The position numbers were made by a program, and so were the translations under genes. A stretch of DNA of 30,188 bases from CAZFQG01 sp964520785 (GTDB lineage: Bacteria; Planctomycetota; Planctomycetia; Pirellulales; Thermoguttaceae), in the NCBI GenBank assembly GCA_964520785.1, contig CAZFQG010000063.1, positions 1 to 30,188 of the forward strand. Direction: 5' to 3'. Shown one piece after another: positions 1-10,200 of the stretch. The notes beneath the pieces are model-generated. The model searched no databases. It had not been told where the DNA came from and saw only the letters and a program-made list of their open reading frames with translations. How positions within the stretch are numbered: the stretch's first letter is position 1; the number at the start of each line of letters is the position of its first letter.

Positions 1-335
1 GGAAACGGGAAACCGTCTGCTGCTGCAGACCCGAGGTCGAGTGTAACGGCGCGGCGCGGCGGCCGCAATCCCAACCGGTTGCCCGCGAATAAAGTAAGGG
101 GGATGGCGCCGACGCCGCGGGCACCGAACCGGCGCGGGTCCAAAACGGCAAACCGGGCCTCGGCGACCGAGCGCCGCCGATCCGCCGAGAGGCTTCTCCC
201 CCGACGGTCGCCGCCCGCGCCGCCCCGCGAATCGCGTGAGCAATTCTCGACAGAAACCCCGTTCGGAGTTACAATGAGGACCGCGGGCGCGTGACAATGT
301 GGTTACCATTTCGCGGGCGAAGTAGGTGAGATTGG
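1..335. other. Upstream non-coding region of the secreted FG-GAP protein
   Basis: No convincing gene is seen here. A 71-codon frame at 79-294 is very rich in Arg, Pro and Ala, has no recognisable domain and no good ribosome site, and reads like GC-rich non-coding sequence. The only supported content is the promoter at 247-275 and the ribosome site AGGTGAG just before the gene at 336. The left edge of the window may cut a further upstream gene, but nothing identifiable remains. Confidence 0.5.
247..275 (+). promoter_or_regulatory. Predicted sigma70-like promoter of the secreted FG-GAP protein gene
   Basis: The sequence shows TCGACA at 247-252, a 17-base spacer and TACAAT at 270-275. Each hexamer matches the housekeeping consensus at five of six positions. 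Transcription would begin near 282 and leave a leader of about 55 bases before the ATG at 336. No operator is evident. Planctomycetes use a standard housekeeping sigma factor, so the call is reasonable but untested. Confidence 0.55.
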
Positions 336-3300
336 ATGGTTGGATTTCGCGATCATTTCGGCCCGTGCTTGTCTTTGTTGATCGGCTTGCTGGCGTGGAG
401 CGGAGGCGCCGACGTCTCTGGCCAGACGTTTCAGGACCGCACCTCGACCTGGATCCCCGGTGGAATTCCCGGCAAAGTCGCCTGGGGGGACTATAATGGG
501 GACGGCTGGGTCGACCTGTGTGCCGGGGGCACCGTTTTCCGCAACAATGGGGGATCGAGCTTCACGAACACCGGCCAGTCGTCGGGGGGCGATTCCATTT
601 GGGGCGACTATGACAACGACGGCAAGCTCGACCTGTTCAACTATTCCGGGCGCCGGCTCTATCGGAACACCGGCGTCGCCTTTACGAACGAATCGAGCAA
701 ATTGCCCGCCTTCGCGATGAACAGCACGCGGGGGGCGGTCTGGTCCGATTTGGACAATGACGGGTACCTGGACCTATACGTCGGGGGGTACGAGTCCCCG
801 GGTTATCAACCGGACATGATCCTCCGCAACGAGTCTGGGAACCAGTTCACCGTCGCGTGGACCCAGTCCGGCGACATCGACCCGGCAAGGGGCATCACGG
901 CGGCCGACTACGACCGCGACGGAGATCAAGACATCTATGTTTCGAACTACCGGCTCGAGGCCAATCTTTTGTGGCGGAACAACGGGGATTTCTCCTTCAC
1001 GAACGTCGCCCACGAGGCCGGCGTCGCCGGGGAGTATGACGGTTGGAGCTATTCCTACGGTCACACCATCGGCTCGTGCTGGGGCGATTTCGACAACGAC
1101 GGCTACCTCGATCTGTTCGTCGGCAATTTCAGCCATCCTCAAGGCTGGCAGGACCGTCCCAAGCTCTACCGGAACCTGGGACCCGCCGGGGGATGGAAAT
1201 TTCAATTGATGCATACGTTCGACGGAGACGATTGGCAGGAATCGTACGCCTCGCCGACCGTGGGGGATTTCGACAACGACGGCAATTTGGATATCTTCTT
1301 CACCACCGTGTATGCGGTCGGCTCGAACAACATCCGCAACTACCCGCGGCTGTACCGCAACGACGGCAACTGGAAATTCACGAACGTAACTGACTCGATG
1401 GGACTGGGAAGCCTCGGGCCGACCTATCAGGCGGCATGGGCCGACGTGGACAACGACGGCGACTTGGACCTGGCGACCGACGGCAAGTTATTCATCAACG
1501 ACACCCAGTCAACCGGACGACACTGGATCAAGATCGGCCTGGAGGGGGACGGTGAAACGGTAAACCGCGCCGCCATCGGCGCGCAGGTCCGGGTGTATGC
1601 GGGGAGCAGCATCATGACCCGCCAGATCGAAGCCGGGACCGGGGAGGGAAACCAGAACGACCTGACGATGCACTTCGGCTTGGGAAACCACGGCCAGCCG
1701 GTCAAGGTCGAGATATTCTGGCCGGAGGGGACGATCGAAACAATCGAGGGGGTACAGATCGACCAGACCCACCGTTGGGAATGGGGGACGCTCTCCACCG
1801 AGGTCTTCCTCGGTCCCGGGACGGAATGGAACTACGATGCCTATTGGAAAGACGGGTCTTCGCCCAAGGCTAATGCGACCCTCCCCGGGTTGCGGGTGGA
1901 GAACAGCGCGACACTGCAGTACTTCGAGGCGCAAGGGACGACCCAAATCAAGGCCGGCGGAAACGGGCTCGTACTCGGAAGCCCCGGAGCGGGCGGGGGT
2001 ACGCTGCAAATCACCGGCGGAGCGTTTTTGGTCAACGAAGGGAAAGACGTGGTCATCGGCGCGGCCGGAACCGGCTCCGCCCAGGTGGGTTCCCTGATGA
2101 TCTCGAAAGAGGGCGTCTTCTATTCCAGCCCGCGGGTGCTCGTGGGGGATGGTGGAGAGGGCTTGGGAATCCTCGGCATTTCAGGGAATGGCAAGGCGAC
2201 GATCGCCAATTCGCTGATTCTCGGGAGTAACGGCGGGACCGGCAGGGCCGTCCTCTCCGACAACGCCTATCTCCGTGCCGACAAACTGGTCGTCCACGAC
2301 GGTATCGTCAGCTTCCGTTCCGGGAGCAACGCCCGGTTCGAGATTCCCGGGACGGACGCGGAGCAATATGCGCGCCTGACGAACTCCGGCCGGATCGGCG
2401 TTGATGGGGCGCCCATTGCAGCGTCTTTCTGGGACGTCTTCTGGGTGGAAGAAAGCGTTTTGATGCTTGCTTCGAGTTTCCACGGAGCCTATGAAGGACC
2501 GGGGACGGACTGGAACGCCGACGGAAGTTGGGTCGACGGCTCCTCGCCCGGCAACGGCGCCATACTGGACGAACGGCTGTTCATTCTCGGCAACGCGGTC
2601 CTGGAACACACCGCCGCGCAAGGGACGACGACGGTAACGGGGCACATGGCCGTCGGCCGTCCCGGCGCCGGCCACGGAACGCTCCATATCCGCGGCGGCA
2701 CGGTGCTGGCGCAATCGGACAGGCCGGTGGAGATCGGCGTCGGCACGGCGACCAAGCCGACGGTCGGCGTCTGCGTCCTCTCCGATTCCGGCGTGTTCGC
2801 CTCACTGGGCGACGTTTTCGTTGGCGGAGGGGCGAGCGGCAGCATGGGGTTTTTGTATGTCGGTGAAGACGCCAAGGCGACGATACTCGGCGAGGGCCGG
2901 TTGATCCTCGGCAGGGACGAGGCGACCGGAATCGTCACGTTGCGAGACAACGGGACGCTGAGGACGCAGAACCTCGTCGTCTCGTCCGGATACGTCAATT
3001 TCGTGAGTGACTCCACCGCGACACTTACCGTGGCCGGACGAACGAAGTCCTACTACGAGAACCTGTTCGTCCGGGGAGTGCTTCGGATCGACGGCCAGAC
3101 GCCGAGCGAAGGGTTCGAAGATTGGTTCGTCGTGGACCGGGACACCCTCATGCTGGCCTGGGCGCCGCTGGAGGGGGACCTCAACGGCGATGGGTACGTC
3201 GGCGGCGAAGACCTCGATCTCGTCCGCAGCCACTGGGGCCAAAGCGTCACCCCCGGCGATCTCTCCTCCGGCGATCCGTCCGGAGACGGCAAAGTCGACT

Positions 3301-3425
3301 CCGCCGACCTAGACCTCGTCCGCGCCGCCTGGGGTACCGGCACGCCGCCGGCCGCGGTCCCGGAGCCGGGTACTATTCTCCTCGGATGCGCGGGCCTGGT
3401 GTTCCTGGCGTGGCGGCGGCGGTGA
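336..3425 (+). CDS. Secreted FG-GAP/VCBS repeat protein with ASPIC-UnbV, PEP-CTERM-associated repeats, dockerin and PEP-CTERM anchor
   Basis: A 1029-residue exported surface protein. Residues 1-29 form a signal peptide. Residues about 45-390 hold at least seven FG-GAP/VCBS-like repeats with DxDxDG calcium-binding cores, such as WGDYDNDGKLDLF and VGDFDNDGNLDIFF, probably a beta-propeller. Residues about 395-475 match the ASPIC/UnbV domain. Two long repeats follow at about 493 and 720, each opening with GPGT(E/D)WN and a W-DGSSP motif and ending near a (D)xF(W)V..(S/D)xLMLA segment. They resemble PEP-CTERM-associated beta-helical repeats. Residues about 947-1000 carry two dockerin-like calcium loops (GDLNGDGYVGGEDLDLV and a second). 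The end, VPEPG then a hydrophobic stretch and RRR, is a PEP-CTERM signal for exosortase-type processing. The ATG has AGGTGAG eight bases upstream. The ligand is unknown. The architecture is a clear mosaic. Confidence 0.9.
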   Translation: MVGFRDHFGPCLSLLIGLLAWSGGADVSGQTFQDRTSTWIPGGIPGKVAWGDYNGDGWVDLCAGGTVFRNNGGSSFTNTGQSSGGDSIWGDYDNDGKLDLFNYSGRRLYRNTGVAFTNESSKLPAFAMNSTRGAVWSDLDNDGYLDLYVGGYESPGYQPDMILRNESGNQFTVAWTQSGDIDPARGITAADYDRDGDQDIYVSNYRLEANLLWRNNGDFSFTNVAHEAGVAGEYDGWSYSYGHTIGSCWGDFDNDGYLDLFVGNFSHPQGWQDRPKLYRNLGPAGGWKFQLMHTFDGDDWQESYASPTVGDFDNDGNLDIFFTTVYAVGSNNIRNYPRLYRNDGNWKFTNVTDSMGLGSLGPTYQAAWADVDNDGDLDLATDGKLFINDTQSTGRHWIKIGLEGDGETVNRAAIGAQVRVYAGSSIMTRQIEAGTGEGNQNDLTMHFGLGNHGQPVKVEIFWPEGTIETIEGVQIDQTHRWEWGTLSTEVFLGPGTEWNYDAYWKDGSSPKANATLPGLRVENSATLQYFEAQGTTQIKAGGNGLVLGSPGAGGGTLQITGGAFLVNEGKDVVIGAAGTGSAQVGSLMISKEGVFYSSPRVLVGDGGEGLGILGISGNGKATIANSLILGSNGGTGRAVLSDNAYLRADKLVVHDGIVSFRSGSNARFEIPGTDAEQYARLTNSGRIGVDGAPIAASFWDVFWVEESVLMLASSFHGAYEGPGTDWNADGSWVDGSSPGNGAILDERLFILGNAVLEHTAAQGTTTVTGHMAVGRPGAGHGTLHIRGGTVLAQSDRPVEIGVGTATKPTVGVCVLSDSGVFASLGDVFVGGGASGSMGFLYVGEDAKATILGEGRLILGRDEATGIVTLRDNGTLRTQNLVVSSGYVNFVSDSTATLTVAGRTKSYYENLFVRGVLRIDGQTPSEGFEDWFVVDRDTLMLAWAPLEGDLNGDGYVGGEDLDLVRSHWGQSVTPGDLSSGDPSGDGKVDSADLDLVRAAWGTGTPPAAVPEPGTILLGCAGLVFLAWRRR

Positions 3426-3545
3426 GACCGTGGAAGCCTCCCGTGCGGTGGCTCTGCGCGCCGCAATGGGCAACCGTCGAAAGAACCTGGGAGTCGCGAA
3501 GAGAGGGTGCGATTGGACCCCTCCGCGGTCGGACTCGTTTCCGAT

Positions 3546-3574
3546 TTGCGGTCGCGGTTGTTTTCCGATATCCT
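3546..3574 (+). promoter_or_regulatory. Weak predicted promoter of the YiiX-like gene
   Basis: TTGCGG (3546-3551), 17 bases, then TATCCT (3569-3574). The hexamers are imperfect, but the spacing is ideal and the element sits about 65 bases before the preferred ATG at 3639. It lies inside the longer GTG-initiated version of the reading frame, which favours the shorter start if the promoter is real. Confidence 0.3.
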
Positions 3575-3638
3575 GCGAGAAATCCTCAGGTTTTCGTTTC
3601 TCCCTTCCCACTCCTCCATTCTCACTCTCTTCATCCCC

Positions 3639-4181
3639 ATGCTCCTCCCCTATTCTCGCGCCCGGACTCTGCTCCGGCCCGGCGATCTTCTCCTTTTCCG
3701 GCGGCGCGGCCTGATTGCCCTTGCCGGTCGCGGAATCCATTCCCACGCCGCGGTGGCCGATTTCTGGGACGACCTGCCGTTTTGCCTCGAGGTCCGCGAA
3801 TTCTTCGGCGGCCGCGCGGTGACGCTCGACAGTCAGGTCCGGCGTTGCCCGGGCCGGATCGACGTCTTCCGGCCCCTTCCGACCCCCGGTTTCCGTCCCG
3901 AAATCGCCGCGAAAGCGATGCGGAGGTACTGCGGGTGCGACTACGGCTGGCGGAATCTCTTCCGGACGGCGGTTCCGCACATCCCGTTCCTTCGCCTCTG
4001 GTACCGTCCCGACGTGGACGACCTCTCGACGAACCGGCGTCCACCCTTCTGCTCCGAAGCGGTCGCCGCGTCTTACCGCGCCGCGGGGCTCGACCCGGTC
4101 CCCCGGCTCGCCGACCGCTACACCGAACCGGCCGACCTCGCGCGAAGCGCGGCCTTCGAGTACCATTTCACGCTCGCGTAA
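3639..4181 (+). CDS. YiiX-like permuted NlpC/P60 (papain-like) protein
   Basis: A 180-residue protein of the circularly permuted NlpC/P60 group (YiiX/YaeF-like). Near the N-terminus it has the family opening LRPGDLLLF (residues 12-20) and then SHAAVA with the likely catalytic His36. Near the C-terminus it has PFCSEAVAASY with the likely nucleophile Cys138. The His-before-Cys order is what permutation predicts. Such enzymes are thought to cleave or transfer on amide or thioester bonds, often of peptidoglycan peptides or lipids; the substrate here is unknown. No signal peptide is evident. The frame stays open upstream to a GTG at 3507, but that extension has no family features. The ATG at 3639 lacks a good Shine-Dalgarno, so the start is uncertain. 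The gene converges on the giant envelope gene. Confidence 0.7.
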   Translation: MLLPYSRARTLLRPGDLLLFRRRGLIALAGRGIHSHAAVADFWDDLPFCLEVREFFGGRAVTLDSQVRRCPGRIDVFRPLPTPGFRPEIAAKAMRRYCGCDYGWRNLFRTAVPHIPFLRLWYRPDVDDLSTNRRPPFCSEAVAASYRAAGLDPVPRLADRYTEPADLARSAAFEYHFTLA

Positions 4182-4184
4182 GCA

Positions 4185-4199
4185 CCGCCTTTTGGGCGG
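4185..4199. other. Small GC hairpin between convergent genes
   Basis: CCGCC, a TTTTG loop, then GGCGG, four bases after the YiiX-like stop and about 40 bases after the giant gene's stop on the other strand. It could help end transcription from either side, but there is no T-run on either strand, so it is not a canonical intrinsic terminator. Confidence 0.25.
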
Positions 4200-4240
4200 C
4201 CTCATCACGGCGGCGGTTTCGTGAGATTGTCGGTTTCGAG

Positions 4241-7200
4241 CTACGATGCCTTTGGGGTATCGGCCGGTGCGGGGCGAATGGTCCGGTTTCTTTGCGTACG
4301 GTCGATCAGCACGCACAGTCCCAGCACCAGCGGAACCAACCCGAAGACGCCGGCCGGCAGGAGGAACAACCAGGCCACGCCGGCGCCGGCGGCCAGCCAC
4401 GGCCAATCGCGCTTCAGCGCATCTGGCCGGCGCACACCGGAAATAACGGCACCCGCCGCGGCCAGGCACAGCCCTGCCCAGATTCCGGCGGACAGCCAAT
4501 GCCCGAGACTCTCGTGCCGGATGCTCAGGGAGATTTTCGGTTCGCCGTGCAGTTTGCTGAAATGGTGGGGCGTTCCCACCGGGGCGACGTCCAAATCCAA
4601 CGATAGGGGGCCGGTTCCGGCGATCTCCAACGGGGTGAGCATTTCGCCTCCGGCAACTGGAACCAATTGCCCTCCGGCCGTTTCCACGCCGGAAGCCGCC
4701 ATGCCGCCGCGCATCGACTGCGCACCCCATTCGGTCGATTGCGGTTGTTGCCGCGTGGGTGGTTCGATGGATTGCGGCTGATCCGCCTGCTGCATCGATT
4801 GGAGCTTCGAGAGCTGTTCGTCGGCTTGCTTGCGGAGGTCGCCCCGGCGCTGTTCCACGCGGTCGGCGGCCGCTTCGTCCAGCTTCTGGTCTTTCTCGCT
4901 CAGGGCACGGTCGCCGGGCTTACCCATTCCGGGGAGGTTCTCCAGGCCGCGGTCCACCTGGAGGGTCGCCTCGGTTCCTTTGCCGCGCGATTGGGGCGTT
5001 TCAAAATAAAACGCCCTGCCACCGGCGATGCGCTCAGCCTCGGCCTTTTGTTCCAATTGCTGGATTTCCGACTCGATCCGCTGGGCTTGTTCCTGGACTT
5101 CCAAGGCGTTGCTCGTGTCGACCTGGGCGCTCTGCTCGGCATAATCGCGCAGGGCGGTGCCGACCTGCTTGAGGTTGTACCGGGCTTTCGTCTGTGCCGC
5201 CGAGCGACCCTTCGTACCGGCCACCTGTACCACCTGCCGGAGCTCGTCCAGGAAGGAGAGCTTGCGCTCCTCCTGCTGGTACGCGGCGGCGACCTCTTCC
5301 AGATTGCTCTGGCTCTTGACGAGACTGCCGGCGTATTCGCGCGGGAGATAGACCGTCCACAACGTCCGCGATACCGGGACGTCGCTGAGAATCCGCGCCG
5401 CCGGCGGCCGAATCCGCTTCCAGCGGTTCAGTGGCTCGCCCAAATGACCCGAGTAGACGGCCACCACCTTCGATGAGAAGTCGCCGGCGGACGTCTTCTG
5501 CAGCGGCAGCAACGTGACCGTGCGGCCCTGGCGGGTAATCTTCGCCGGGCGGACGGGCTGGCCCGAGACGTGGGCCGACCAGATCCGCGACTCCGGCGGC
5601 AGCTCCAATTCGAGGAACTGAAGCGTGAAATTGCGAATGTTGTAGGAGACGCGGGCCCGGTAACTGCCGTTGGAATGAATGACCGTGGTCAGGTCGGCCA
5701 GGCTGATACTGGCGATCAAGCCCGACTCCTGTTCGCGGACGCGGCGCTGCCACGTCAGGACGGTGCCATCGCCGTTAATTCGGTACGCGGCGACCGCCTG
5801 CCGCCGGACCGTTTCCGCCAGTCCTTCCGGGACTTCGGCAAGGGAGACCGGCGCGGCGCCCTGGGTCTTGGTGGCCGCGATTTCATCCGCGGTATCGTTT
5901 TCCAGGACGACGTGGCTCCTCGAGCGCTCCACGTCGAGGGGTCGAATGACGGCCGCGTCGACGGTGCCGTCTTCGGCCAGCGGCAGCGTTTGACTCAGTT
6001 GCAGGGAATAGGCCCCGCGCACCGGTTGCTGCAGTTCAACGTCCCAGGTACGCCCCTGATCGGTCGGTTGCGAGCGAATCTGACGGATTTGCTCTCCCTG
6101 TATTTCCACGTCGTCGCCGAGCCACTTCGGGGTGATGATTTGAAAGACCGCCCGGCCGGCCTGGCGTATTTCGAAATCCACCTTGCTGATGTACGCGACG
6201 GCGCCTTCTCGCACGCTGACCACCGTCGTCACGTCGGCATTGAGTCGCGAGGGGGCGGCGGACAGCCGCAGACTCAGGCCCTCCGGCGGCGAATCGTACT
6301 GAAACGCATAGTGAACCGTGCCGTCGACTTGGGTCCGCAGTGATTCATCCAGCGCGGACGGGGCGATGGATCGGGCGCCCCCGCCATCCTTCAGGGCCGC
6401 TTCGAGGTCGGTGTCGAGATAGACGGCCAGTTGGCCGCGCTGGGCCTGGACGTCTTCCATCGTCACCAGGGGGACGGCGAACTCGGCCTGGCTGGAATCC
6501 CGCACGAGCGTGCCGCTGACGGCGAGGTCGAGCTTTCCGAGAGCCGGCTCTCCGAGTTCCACCTTCAGCAGCGGGCCTTCCTCGTCGCGGTCGATGAACC
6601 AATCGGCGGCCTGCGGAACCCGGACCTCGGAAACCCTCAGCCCGGACGGGAGCCGCAATTGGAGCGCCGCGACCGGAGCGCCGGTGACATCCGCGCTGAG
6701 CATGCTTCTTATCGTGGCCTGGCGTGCCCGGACGGCAACGGCCGTGCGGCCGAAGACTTCCACGTTGGGCCGTTGGCGTTCCACCTTCAACCGCAGCCGG
6801 AAGGGCCGCGACGTATACCGGTAGGCCGACAGTAGTGCGCAGCCTTCGCCGGGTTCCTCCGGCAGTTCGATTCCCGCGCGGTCGATCTGATCGAGACCGG
6901 CGGTTTCGTCGACGCGGACGCGGAAATGGTCCGGGGAGGCGATCGCCAGCCGTCCCGTTTCCCGCACCACTCCGAGCGGCTTCAGGGTATCGACGTCAAA
7001 CGTCTCGGACATGCGGCCGTCGGGACGGAACCAGTCGATGTCCACTTGCGTATCGGTCGTCCGCTCCGTCTTCAGCGAGACCACCAGCCGCTTCGCCGGA
7101 TCGGAATCGGAGGCCGCGTCGGTTTCGATGGACCAATCGGCCACTTCCGCGCCGCCGACCTGCCGCACGGCCATGCCGGAAGGGATGCCCAACCGCAGCT

Positions 7201-10200
7201 CCTTGATCGCCCCCTGCTGTACGCGATAGTGAAACCGGCCGTGGAAATGGAGGCCGCGGTCCAACACTTGCAAGAGGACCGATTGATCGACCCCGAACAG
7301 TTCCCCTTCGCGCAGGTCGACACGCCGCGGCTGCCAGCGGATGGACAGCTCACCGGCCGAGCCCAACGGAATGCTAATCGACTCGCCGGGGGCGTCGGTG
7401 GAACCGTTGTTGTCGTCGGAAGACGGCTTCCGGCGGCGCCAGCCGCCCCCGCAGCCGCCGACGTTGATTTCCAGGTCGTCCCCCGGCAGCCGCAACAGCA
7501 GGCGGCCCGAAGGGACCGGGCGCAACGGCACGTTCATTTGCCCCGTCGCGCCGAGTCGGCGCACCGGCACGCTAAAGCAGACATCCACGACGTGCAGCCC
7601 GGGCTTCTCAATATAGATCGCGGGACCCGTGTCGGCCGGAGGCGCCGGCTGCCCCTCCGGCGGCGCGGCCCGGTTCGCCTGAGACGGCACTCCCGGAGCA
7701 TCCGGCGGAGCGTGGCCGGCCAACGCGGCGGGCCGGCCGTCGATTTCGATCTTCTCTAAGGCCAGGTCGCCGAAGGGGAGGTCGACCCTTGCCCAACCCT
7801 CGGCCAGGTGATGAACCAAGAGACGGCCGTCAAAACGTGCTACGTCCTCCTCGATCCGCCCGGAGTATTCGGCATGGCTGACGACCGCTTTCACGTCCGC
7901 GGCCGCGACGACCGGGGCGTCGGGGTGCGCCTGCTTCCACAGCCGCAGGAATTCGTCGTGCGGCAGATAGACCCGCGTGTTCTCCAAGGGATTGTCGTCC
8001 GGATCATAAGGGACGAACAGGGTCAAAGGGGGTTGCCGGCTCGCGGCGGTGGCAGCCGGTTCGGCCGCGGCGGCGGGTTGATCTTCCGCCAAGGCCACTC
8101 CGGTGGCAAGGAACAGGCTCACGCCGGCGACCAGGGCCGCCGTGGCGGCCTTCGGCCCGGAGCCCGAGGCCTTCAGATTCAAAATGGCTTGCCGGAACAT
8201 CCAGAGGAAGGCCGACGCCAACGTTCCCAAGAGCAGCCCGTCGAGAAGTGGCGTCCAGGCCAGGGGAACCAAACCCGACAGGCCGATCGGCAGGGCCAGC
8301 CCGAGGACGACCGTGACGGCGCGGCGCGGTCCCGGCACGCGGCGCCAGACCCAAGCGGCCAGGAGCGCCGCGGCGATCATCACGGCTTGCAGCATATACG
8401 AGAACATTCTGTCTTGAAGTCCCAAAATGAGTTCTCCGGGGCCGCCTTCACGACGGAACCGGACCACCTGTCCGCTGGGCGCCTCCAGAGCCACGCTCAG
8501 AGAGAGCCTCGCCCGCTCCCCTCCCTTGCTTGGCGGCTGGGGGGGAACCTCGACTGGCGGCTTTTCTTCCACGAGGGTCTGCGCCGGTTCCCTTGGCGCC
8601 GCGTCGGTCGGTGCCGCCTCGGGCACCTGTTCCATCCCGGGCTGGAGACCGGGCTCGGCCATCTCCGCGCCTTCCTCGGTCGCCTCCGGCGCTGCCGCGT
8701 CGTCCATTGGGGCTTCCGCCTCCGCACTGGGGAATTCATCAAGCGATTCAAACGCCGCCGCGGCCGGTCGTCTTCGCGTCTCGAAATCGTCGTGGAAATC
8801 ACTGACCGATTCCCCTCCTTGCGCGGTCGCCAACGCGCGGAGGAGTTGAGGGTTGATGCCGGTGCTGACGGACCTCACCGATCCGTCCGCCAACACGAAA
8901 TTCCCGACGCCCGGGTGCTGGCTCCAGGTCACCTTTCCCAGCCAATCGTCAATCGGCCGCGCGGTGCCATAGCCGCCGGCGTACCACGGTCCGCCGTCGA
9001 TGACCTCCGCCACCATCACGGTGTTGCTGGTACTGTCGGTGATTTCGCGGACGCCGAGCCCGCGGTCGAAACCGATCACGCCGCGCCACTTTCCGGCACC
9101 CGTGATCGCCACGTAGGAAGTCTTGTATACCCCCTCGAGCGAGTCGGTTCTGCCGGGATCCGACGGGCACAGCACCGAAGGCAACGCGACCCGCAACAGC
9201 GCCGCGTTGTCCGGGTGATCGCAAGGCAGATCCAAACGGAGCTTCTTGTACAGGTTGCCCTCCTCCATGTACGGCAAGAGGGCCACGATCCAACTGAACT
9301 GACGCTCGCGGGGCATGTTCGCCGGACCGATCACGGCGGGCGGAAACTGTTTGTGCGCGTCGTGGTAGTTGTGCAGCGCCAAGCCGAGCTGTTTGAGGTT
9401 GTTGATACAGGCCGCCCGTCGGGCGGCTTCACGCGCACTCTGCGTGGCCGGCAGCAGCAACGAAATGAGCATTACAATCACCACGATCACCACGGTCAAC
9501 TCGACGATCGTGGTCTGACATCCATGGCCGCTGGTTCTGATCAGGGCGAAGAAACCGACGAAGACGGCCGCCGCCACGAGCCCCGCGAATTTCCATCCGA
9601 GCGCGGATGTGCTATTGTCGGCAATCGCCTGGGCCAGCCGACCCGCCAGCGTTGGCCTGGCCAGTGGCGAGGCAGGTTCGAAATCGCCGTCGCTGGAAAC
9701 CACGTCGGTCCCCTCCGGCGGGTGTATGCACCAGGTCGTGGCCAACGTCGTGAGTTCGACCCGGGCGGGGCTCTGGCGGAAGGCCTCCGGCCGGAGACGA
9801 TCCCACGACCGGCTTCCGGCAACCGCGGAAACACCGGTTTCGTAGAGCAGCGTCAGGTCCCGCCGGTCGCCGGCGGAATCGGCTTGCGGCGGCATGGGGA
9901 CGATGTAGTTCCCCTGCGTGCTCCGCACCTCGACCGGTTCACTGTCGACCATGACGGACCACAAGTCGGCCTCCTCCGGGAGGCTGAGAGAGACGTTCTG
10001 CAGGTTGAGGCCCCGCACCCAGAAGCGTGCCTGGTGGCGCATCCGGCCGTGACGCGTGGCGACCGTTTCGATCTCGGCCGATTCGCAGATCGCGGTGACC
10101 ACCGGTTCCGAATCGTGACTCGTTGCCGAAATCGAGAGCCGGTACGGCAGGCGCGGATACTGGTAGGCCGCGACGATCCGCTGGCCGGGGGTGTAGGCCG

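Noticed and set aside
79..294. A 71-codon frame in the leftmost region
   Set aside because: Low-complexity Arg/Pro/Ala composition, no ribosome site, and it covers the predicted promoter.
3309..4730. A 473-codon minus-strand frame and a 494-codon plus-strand frame (3122-4606) around the YiiX-like gene
   Set aside because: Both overlap genes with recognisable motifs on other frames and are extremely rich in Arg and Pro or Gly. No domain or ribosome site supports them.
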